Source: Planctomycetota bacterium
GTDB taxonomy: Bacteria > Planctomycetota > Phycisphaerae > UBA1845 > PWPN01
Reading direction: 5' to 3'
Assembly: GCA_016209665.1 (NCBI GenBank)
Contig: JACQVT010000102.1
Location: forward strand, 1 to 5,705
DNA: 5,705 nucleotides
Positions 1 through 3,549 of this stretch are shown piece after piece; position 1 is the first letter of the stretch, and each line of letters opens with the position of its first letter. Position numbers and translations under genes: made by a program. A model generated the notes under the pieces. It had not been told where the DNA came from. It saw only the letters and a list, made by a program, of their open reading frames with translations, and searched no databases.

Positions 1-1
1 C

Positions 2-340
2 GACATCATCACCGACCTGGCGGCGATGATTCAGGGCGGCCTGGGCGTGGCCGCCGGCGGCAACGTCAACCCCACGGGGGTGAGCATGTTCGAGCCGATG
101 GGCGGCAGCGCCCCCAAGTACACCGGCCAGAACGTCATCAACCCCATCGCCGCCATCGCCGCCGCCGGCATGCTGCTCCGCGTGGTCGGCGGACAGAAGA
201 AGGACGCCGCCGTCGAGCGGGCCGGCAACCGCATCGAGGAAGCCATCAAGAAGACCTGCCCCAAGATGAAGTCCCAATCCGCGGGCAAGATGGGCTACGG
301 CACCCGCCAGGTCGGCGACCTGGTCTGCGCGGCCCTGTGA
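2..340 (+). CDS. leuB: 3-isopropylmalate dehydrogenase, C-terminal part (5' truncated)
   Basis: The open frame runs in from the left edge (DIITDLAAM...) and ends at TGA 338-340, leaving 112 residues. It carries the family's C-terminal signature: DIITDLAAM, a glycine-rich stretch, then FEPMGGSAPKYTG and NVINPIAAIAA, equivalent to FEPxHGSAPxxxG and NPxAxI in NAD-dependent isocitrate/isopropylmalate dehydrogenases. LeuB oxidatively decarboxylates 3-isopropylmalate to 2-oxoisocaproate in cytoplasmic leucine synthesis. The aspartates of DIITD belong to the metal and substrate site, and the HGSAP-like loop contacts the nucleotide. The FEPMGGSAPKYTG variant, with M-G where many enzymes have V-H, matches a LeuB subgroup I associate with deltaproteobacteria and planctomycetes. 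Isocitrate, tartrate or homoisocitrate dehydrogenase cannot be excluded because the N-terminal substrate-specificity loop is outside the window. Confidence 0.88.
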   Translation, partial: DIITDLAAMIQGGLGVAAGGNVNPTGVSMFEPMGGSAPKYTGQNVINPIAAIAAAGMLLRVVGGQKKDAAVERAGNRIEEAIKKTCPKMKSQSAGKMGYGTRQVGDLVCAAL

Positions 341-350
341 ACCCGCCCCA

Positions 351-375
351 GGCGTAGGGGCACGGCTCCCGTGCC
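351..375. repeat. Short strong hairpin, possible dispersed palindromic repeat
   Basis: The 7-bp perfect arms GGCACGG (359-365) and CCGTGCC (369-375) enclose a 3-nt loop, 18 bases after the leuB stop, and are preceded by GGCGTAGGG. An A5 run, not a T run, follows on the + strand, so it is not a classical intrinsic terminator, though the stem could still protect the leuB 3' end. The string GTAGGGGCACGG resembles palindromic intergenic elements I recall as multi-copy in some bacterial genomes, but only one copy is present here. Confidence 0.45.
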
Positions 376-390
376 AAAAACTTGCCCGCG

Positions 391-399
391 TGGTATACT
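391..399 (+). promoter_or_regulatory. Extended -10 promoter, likely leaderless start
   Basis: TGG-TATACT is an extended -10 element (TGn followed by a hexamer matching TATAAT at five of six positions). The hexamer ends at 399 and the ATG is at 407, seven bases downstream, where transcription would normally start. No Shine-Dalgarno sequence fits between them, so the mRNA probably begins at or next to the start codon. No good -35 hexamer is present at 371-376 (GTGCCA), as is common for extended -10 promoters. Confidence 0.55.
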
Positions 400-406
400 G
401 GGTACC

Positions 407-691
407 ATGCAACCAGGCATCTCGTTTGACCGAGAACAAGAGACGCCAGAGGCCAAGGCACGCTGGTTCCAGTCCCTCTCCATCGAGGAGAGAATGGAGC
501 TTTTCTGCGCTTACACGGACCTCATACTGTCAGCGAGGCCACGGATCGCGGACCTGAAAGATGCTGAACAGGCTTCAGAGCGTATTCGCATCCTCTCCAA
601 AGAGGATTTGATCATCTCCAACCAGGCCGCGGGAAGGCCCCGAGACCTGGAGGACGTGCGCGCGCTGCAAACCGGTGGCGAAGAAGCTTGA
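407..691 (+). CDS. Small protein ending in a nucleotidyltransferase-tail-like motif
   Basis: This is a 94-aa soluble protein with no signal peptide or membrane segment. The ATG at 407 is preferred over the in-frame GTG at 371 because the GTG lies inside the hairpin arm and upstream of the promoter. Residues 12-45 look helical (PEAKARWFQSLSIEERMELF followed by an AYTDLIL-type helix). Residues 63-87 (LSKEDLI, then AAGRPRDLEDV) resemble the C-terminal tail of minimal nucleotidyltransferase-like proteins of the AbiEii/DUF6036 type, where a similar LS-ED-LI...K-AAGR-KDL-D motif closes the domain. The catalytic GS...D-D core is absent, so enzymatic activity is unlikely. I recall similar short proteins of unknown function in environmental bacteria. 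It could be a stand-alone partner, an antitoxin-like protein or a remnant; nothing nearby decides this. Confidence 0.7.
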   Translation: MQPGISFDREQETPEAKARWFQSLSIEERMELFCAYTDLILSARPRIADLKDAEQASERIRILSKEDLIISNQAAGRPRDLEDVRALQTGGEEA

Positions 692-872
692 ATGCTCGCT
701 GGGGCGCACCGCGGTGGCCATCAGGACTCTGGTGTCGCGCCGGATGGATGACGTGATCCGCCCGGCGCCCGGACCATATCCCCCTGCGGCTGGGCAGTTT
801 GGCCCGAGGGGTGGGCGGGCCTCCCAGAACTCGTGTATGCTGCTATCCGGAGATCGACTCTGACCGATGGAT
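692..872 (+). other. Intergenic stretch with no supported gene
   Basis: This separates the 94-aa gene from the ThuA/DUF1080 lipoprotein. A GTG-started frame crosses it (675-863), but its proline- and glycine-rich second half looks like chance translation. TATGCT at 836-841, a weak -10-like hexamer, is the best promoter candidate for the downstream gene, but no -35 hexamer sits 16-18 bp before it. No terminator with a T run is visible. Confidence 0.4.
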
Positions 873-877
873 GAGGG
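873..877 (+). promoter_or_regulatory. Ribosome binding site that fixes the lipoprotein start
   Basis: GAGGG ends seven bases before the ATG at 885. It selects that codon over the in-frame ATG at 867, which would overlap this site and add six residues (MDEGSG) ahead of an otherwise typical signal peptide. Confidence 0.65.
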
Positions 878-884
878 CTCTGGC

Positions 885-2225
885 ATGTCTCGTTTGCTGA
901 AGTTGGCGGGAGGGCTGCTCGCAGTCCTGCTGTCCCTGTTGGCACTCGGCTGTGCGGAACCGTATCGGCCGCAGAAGGTATTGATGGTCGTGGGTGGGGC
1001 CCACCACGATTACGTGGGGCTGCCCGTGGCCCTGGCGAGCCGGCTCAACGGGCGAGGCGACGTTTCCGTCGAAGTGACGGACGACCTACCCGCCTTGACC
1101 GCCAAAACGATCGCTCCCTATCGCGTGCTGATCTTCAACACGTGTCATCGGCCGCCGCTCAACGACGAGATCAAGCATGCGATCCTCGATTACGTGCGGG
1201 CGGGCAACGGTCTGGTGGTCGTGCACTGCTCGCTGTGGAGCTATTACGACTGGCCCGAGTGGACGAAACTGATCGGCGGCCACGTGGAGACGCACGACAA
1301 GTACGGCACCTACGAGGTGGTGGTGCTCGATCCGGGCCACGCGACGATGCTCAGCCTGGGCAACCGGTTCATGATCACCGACGAGCCCTACCTCGTGGAT
1401 GAACGGGACCCCGACGCCACGGTGCTCGTCGAGACGGCCGAGCCCCGCCACGACCGCGAGGGCCGCCTGCGCCCGGGACCCGACCCGCAGGTGTGGGTCA
1501 AGCGGCACGGCCAGGGACGCATATTCGTCACGACGTTCGGTCATGACGCAGCCGCCCAGGAAAGCGAGTCATTCCTCACCCTCCTGCACAACGGCATCCG
1601 CTGGGCGGCCGGCCTGGCCGGCGACACCGTTCACAACAAGCTGACCAAATCCGAGGAACAGGCCGGGTTCGAGCTGCTGTTCAACGGCCGCGACCTCGCC
1701 GGATGGCGCGGCGACCCGATGCTTTGGAAGGCCGAGAACGGTGAACTCGTCGGACGGGCGGCGGACCTGCCGCGCGACAGCATGATGGTCTGCGGCAGGC
1801 CGTTCCGAGATTTCGTGCTGCGGCTGTCGTTCCGCCTGATCCAGGGCAACAGTGGCGTGCAGGTCCGCAGCGTGGAGCAACCCTCCGACGCCGTGCGACC
1901 GCTGACCGGACCGCAGGTCGAACTGGTCGCCGGCAAGTGGGGCAGCGTGTTCGACTACGGCGCCGCCGACAAGCGCGAGACCGGCGGCTTGCTCCCCGCC
2001 GACGCCAAAGTGGTCGTGGACACCGGCTGGAACAACGCTACGATCGAGGCGGTCGGCTCCGAGATCACCGTCACGATCAACGGTCTCACCACCGCCCGAT
2101 TCAGACACACCGGCAACGACGCCCGCCGGGAGGGTCTCATCGGATTTCAACTCCATCGGGGTGACACCACCGAAATCCGCTTTCGCGACATCCGCATCCG
2201 CGCGCGGCTGCCGAAGGAACGCTGA
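885..2225 (+). CDS. ThuA-like / DUF1080 two-domain lipoprotein
   Basis: This is a 446-aa exported lipoprotein. Residues 1-22 form a signal peptide (MSRLLK, a leucine-rich core, lipobox LALG-C), with Cys23 the likely lipidation site. Residues 31-243 match the ThuA-like 'trehalose utilisation' fold related to class I glutamine amidotransferases. Visible marks are KVLMVVGGAHHDY, VVVHCSLW (His114, Cys115), the HVETH block (His133, His137), DEPY (166-169), a GQGRIFVTTFGHD strand (His220) and the terminal WAAG. Residues 262-440 match DUF1080 (3-keto-disaccharide hydrolase, concanavalin-like fold): FELLFNGRDLAGW, LWKAENGELVG, NSGVQVRS (from 322), WNNATIEAVG, INGLTT, then GLIGFQLH and IRFRDIRI. DUF1080 proteins are linked to hydrolysis of 3-keto sugars, and ThuA to disaccharide catabolism through 3-keto intermediates. 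I infer a role in extracytoplasmic processing of oxidised or complex sugars. The domain order occurs in other planctomycete proteins. It appears monocistronic, and its substrate cannot be read from the sequence. Confidence 0.9.
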   Translation: MSRLLKLAGGLLAVLLSLLALGCAEPYRPQKVLMVVGGAHHDYVGLPVALASRLNGRGDVSVEVTDDLPALTAKTIAPYRVLIFNTCHRPPLNDEIKHAILDYVRAGNGLVVVHCSLWSYYDWPEWTKLIGGHVETHDKYGTYEVVVLDPGHATMLSLGNRFMITDEPYLVDERDPDATVLVETAEPRHDREGRLRPGPDPQVWVKRHGQGRIFVTTFGHDAAAQESESFLTLLHNGIRWAAGLAGDTVHNKLTKSEEQAGFELLFNGRDLAGWRGDPMLWKAENGELVGRAADLPRDSMMVCGRPFRDFVLRLSFRLIQGNSGVQVRSVEQPSDAVRPLTGPQVELVAGKWGSVFDYGAADKRETGGLLPADAKVVVDTGWNNATIEAVGSEITVTINGLTTARFRHTGNDARREGLIGFQLHRGDTTEIRFRDIRIRARLPKER

Positions 2226-2254
2226 ACACAGGCCCGTCCCGTCGGCGCAGATCC

Positions 2255-2276
2255 TGCGCGTTGCACGCGCAAGTTT
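2255..2276 (+). terminator. Terminator-like palindrome after the lipoprotein gene
   Basis: TGCGCGT TGC ACGCGCA is a perfect 7-bp stem with a 3-nt loop, starting 30 bases after the stop codon and followed by AGTTT. The GC-rich stem supports transcript ending, but the T tract is short and interrupted, so it may be a weak or Rho-assisted terminator, or only a 3'-end stabilising hairpin. Confidence 0.45.
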
Positions 2277-2292
2277 AGCTATCTAATAAAGT

Positions 2293-2321
2293 TAAAGCGT
2301 TTAGCCACCGCCCGCCGATAG
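2293..2321 (+). promoter_or_regulatory. Candidate sigma-28 (FliA/SigD-type) flagellar promoter
   Basis: GCCGATAG at 2314-2321 matches the sigma-28 -10 element GCCGATAA at seven of eight positions. TAAAGCGT at 2293-2300 matches the -35 element TAAAGTTT at six of eight. The gap is 13 bp, against 11 in the enterobacterial consensus and slightly longer than the TAAA-N14-16-GCCGATAT spacing of Bacillus SigD. A better -35 match, TAAAGTTA at 2287-2294, lies 19 bp away, which is too far. The flgM-like gene downstream makes the assignment more credible. The start site would be near 2328, leaving a leader of about 60 nt before the ATG at 2389. Confidence 0.5.
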
Positions 2322-2388
2322 CATCATCCGATGGCGGCCAAGGTGTCAGGCCGACCAGACAGGTAGCGTTGATCTGTCGGGAAAAGCC

Positions 2389-2574
2389 ATGAGCAAGCGA
2401 GAAACCATCGACCGCATCCGCCAATTCAATCCCACCGCCCGCCCGGAATTCCTGGCCGCCTTCGAGGAGGCGGAACTACTCGCGTATCTTCATCAGCTAC
2501 AGGAAGTTGACCGTGAGCAGCAGGAACGTCCCACCCGATCGCCGCGCGAAGCGATGGCCCTGGTGTCCGCGTAA
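2389..2574 (+). CDS. 61-aa hypothetical protein upstream of flgM
   Basis: This is a small hydrophilic protein without signal or membrane segment. It opens with MSKRETIDRIRQFNPTARPE, then a helix with FLAAFEEAELLAYLHQLQEV, then a charged, proline-containing tail. Pronounced third-position GC and acidic, amphipathic helices support real coding. The 'NPTARPEFL...F...L..YL..L' pattern resembles short uncharacterised proteins I associate with planctomycetes, but I cannot name a domain. It starts 68 bases after the candidate sigma-28 -10 element and precedes flgM, which suggests a link with motility regulation; that rests on position only. The ribosome binding site is poor (GGGAAAA about six bases before the ATG), so translation may be weak. 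Confidence 0.7.
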   Translation: MSKRETIDRIRQFNPTARPEFLAAFEEAELLAYLHQLQEVDREQQERPTRSPREAMALVSA

Positions 2575-2752
2575 GTTGCGATTGAGCCAGGATTTGGAAT
2601 CGCTATAGCTAGAGGCGGATACCACATCTAGTATCTCTTGGCTTATGGAATACTACTAACAGTATGTCTGGATTGGGCGAGTTTTCGTCAGAGCACCGCA
2701 AATTGCTAAAGAAGGTCCGAGAGGATCGTCGATAACAGTACTGTCGCAAGGA
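2575..2752 (+). other. Less GC-rich intergenic stretch with short inverted repeats
   Basis: Base composition is visibly lower in GC than in the flanking genes. Several small inverted repeats overlap: GCGATT/AATCGC (2578-2583 and 2598-2603), the palindrome GCTATAGC, CTAGA/TCTAG, and GATAC/GTATC. None is followed by a T tract. A 23-codon frame (ATG 2664 to TAA 2733-2735, MSGLGEFSSEHRKLL...) lies here without a ribosome binding site. The stretch may be regulatory or the decayed start of the following frame. Confidence 0.35.
2646..2654 (+). promoter_or_regulatory. Weak extended -10-like element before the flgM cluster
   Basis: TGG-AATACT resembles the TGG-TATACT element at 391-399 with one base changed and lies nine bases before the ATG at 2664. 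It could drive a separate transcript into flgM. No matching -35 is visible, and a chance match is quite possible. Confidence 0.25.
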
Positions 2753-2986
2753 TTGCCGCGACGAGCGAGACGGGCCAAAAACCGAGCGGCCAGGAGATCC
2801 CAAGATTATCAGGACGTCGCGGCATGGGTTTTCACGGAGGAATGCCTGAGGAACGCGGGCAAGGACGTGCGTTGCGTCCAGGCCGGGAGCGACCCGACGG
2901 AGGTTGGGGGGCTTCCAGATGAGAACGTGCTCACGGAAGATCACCCTCTGATCGACCTGAGCGAGCAGGGACAACAGAGCCCATGA
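2753..2986 (+). CDS. Possible 77-aa protein overlapping the flgM start (start uncertain)
   Basis: The frame is open from 2660 and ends at TGA 2984-2986, overlapping the flgM ATG as ATGA, a classic translational-coupling arrangement. From about 2807 the codons show the high third-position GC of real genes here, and the C-terminal residues (DENVLTEDHPLIDLSEQG) look like ordinary acidic protein. Against it, the only usual start codon is TTG 2753, with AAGGA directly adjacent and no proper spacing, and the N-terminus (PRRARRAKNRAARR) is a low-complexity basic run. I recognise no domain. Possibilities are a real small flagellar-regulation protein, a gene whose 5' end was lost by frameshift (see the 23-codon frame at 2664), or a chance frame. 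Confidence 0.4.
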   Translation: MPRRARRAKNRAARRSQDYQDVAAWVFTEECLRNAGKDVRCVQAGSDPTEVGGLPDENVLTEDHPLIDLSEQGQQSP

Positions 2987-3273
2987 ACGACATTCCTCCG
3001 ATTCAGTCAGCAGGCCAACTCGCGACCTCCGCCCCCCAGCGGGTTTCCCCAGCCAAGCCCGTGGTGTTCAGCGAGCCGGGCGGAGACGAGTTGGACATTT
3101 CCGAAACCGGGCGGCTTCTCAGTTCACTCGGCCCCGATTCGGGCATCCGTGCCGAAAAGGTGGCCGAAATCCGCAGAGCGATTGCCGAGGGCACCTACGA
3201 GACCGACGAACGTCTTGAAGTGACGGTGGATCGCTTGCTGAACGTACTGCGGTCGACGAACGTGCCCGCCTAA
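2983..3273 (+). CDS. flgM: FlgM-like anti-sigma-28 factor
   Basis: The 96-aa length is typical for FlgM. The N-terminal half (residues 1-35) is proline- and serine-rich and probably disordered, as in known FlgM proteins. The conserved C-terminal half has DISETGRLLSSL (38-49) followed by IRAEKVAEIRRAIAEGTY (55-72), the family signature R-x-EKV-x-x-I-R-x-x-I-x-x-G-x-Y, and a final helix VDRLLNVLRS. FlgM binds sigma-28 (FliA) in the cytoplasm and holds late flagellar genes off until the hook-basal body is complete, when it is exported through the flagellar type III apparatus. A Shine-Dalgarno-like AGGGA lies about 12 bases upstream, and the start overlaps the preceding stop as ATGA. The upstream sigma-28-like promoter would provide the usual feedback loop. 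No other flagellar structural gene is in view. Confidence 0.82.
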   Translation: MNDIPPIQSAGQLATSAPQRVSPAKPVVFSEPGGDELDISETGRLLSSLGPDSGIRAEKVAEIRRAIAEGTYETDERLEVTVDRLLNVLRSTNVPA

Positions 3274-3312
3274 GGATCTGGCCATCCAGGCACGGCCAAT
3301 TCTCGTACCAGC

Positions 3313-3337
3313 GGCCGTGGATCCGGGGGCCGCGGCC
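3313..3337 (+). terminator. GC-rich hairpin after flgM, possible weak terminator
   Basis: GGCCGTGG (3313-3320) and CCGCGGCC (3330-3337) form an 8-bp stem with one G-U pair and a 9-nt loop, 40 bases after the flgM stop and before the next promoter. No T tract follows (TCTGCCTGCC), so intrinsic termination is uncertain. The position between two transcription units is its main support. Confidence 0.35.
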
Positions 3338-3352
3338 TCTGCCTGCCCAGGT

Positions 3353-3380
3353 TTGACGGCTGATCGGCTTATCTTATAAT
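3353..3380 (+). promoter_or_regulatory. Near-consensus sigma-70 promoter of the HEAT-repeat gene
   Basis: TTGACG (3353-3358), a 16-bp gap and a perfect TATAAT (3375-3380) form the best housekeeping promoter in the window. The start site would be near 3387, leaving a leader of about 160 nt before the ATG at 3550. Perfect 6-bp arms GATCGG (3362-3367) and CCGATC (3381-3386) flank the -10 element and could form an operator. Confidence 0.75.
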
Positions 3381-3444
3381 CCGATCCTGGTTCGATAGAG
3401 GTCGTGCTGAGCGTGGGCGTTCCCCCGTGGTGCGTTGTGGCGGG

Positions 3445-3458
3445 GTGCTCGCGAGCAC
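3445..3458 (+). other. 14-bp perfect palindrome in the HEAT-gene leader
   Basis: GTGCTCGCGAGCAC is a perfect palindrome about 60 nt into the predicted transcript. It could be a protein-binding site in DNA or, in RNA, a 5-bp stem with a CGCG loop. No known riboswitch pattern is recognisable around it. The GTG- and TTG-started frames crossing the leader have no ribosome binding site and look like chance. Confidence 0.4.
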
Positions 3459-3538
3459 GTAAGCGCCGTGGTTTTGCCGTGCCTGGCCCATGCCGAGGAT
3501 GCCGCCGAGTCCCCCCTGTGGGCGGCGATCTCCCGAAC

Positions 3539-3543
3539 GGAGG
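3539..3543 (+). promoter_or_regulatory. Strong ribosome binding site of the HEAT-repeat gene
   Basis: GGAGG lies six bases before the ATG at 3550, the best Shine-Dalgarno sequence in the window. It sets the start of a reading frame that stays open to the right edge and begins with a signal peptide. Confidence 0.8.
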
Positions 3544-3549
3544 TTTCGA

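Noticed and set aside
675..863. 62-codon frame with LGRTAVAIRTLVSRR, resembling a helix-turn-helix of the sigma-factor or GcrA type
   Set aside because: The similarity is about 15 residues. The rest is Pro/Gly-rich, it overlaps the end of the 94-aa gene, and it has only a GTG start without a ribosome binding site. At most it is a gene relic.
1569..2156. 195-codon minus-strand frame, and the similar one at 1086-1544
   Set aside because: Both are antisense to the well-supported ThuA and DUF1080 domains and show Val/Gly/His/Asp-rich shadow composition.
2261..2289. TTGCAC-N17-TAATAA as a sigma-70 promoter
   Set aside because: Each hexamer matches consensus at only three of six positions, and the first half lies inside the terminator-like palindrome.
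2331..2366. 11-codon ATG frame (MAAKVSGRPDR) in the leader of the 61-aa gene, considered as a leader peptide
   Set aside because: It has no Shine-Dalgarno sequence, no regulatory codon run and no attenuator-like alternative hairpins.
2609..2974. 121-codon minus-strand frame opposite the region before flgM
   Set aside because: It has no domain or ribosome binding site, and the opposing + strand frame has the more gene-like codon use and an ATGA overlap.
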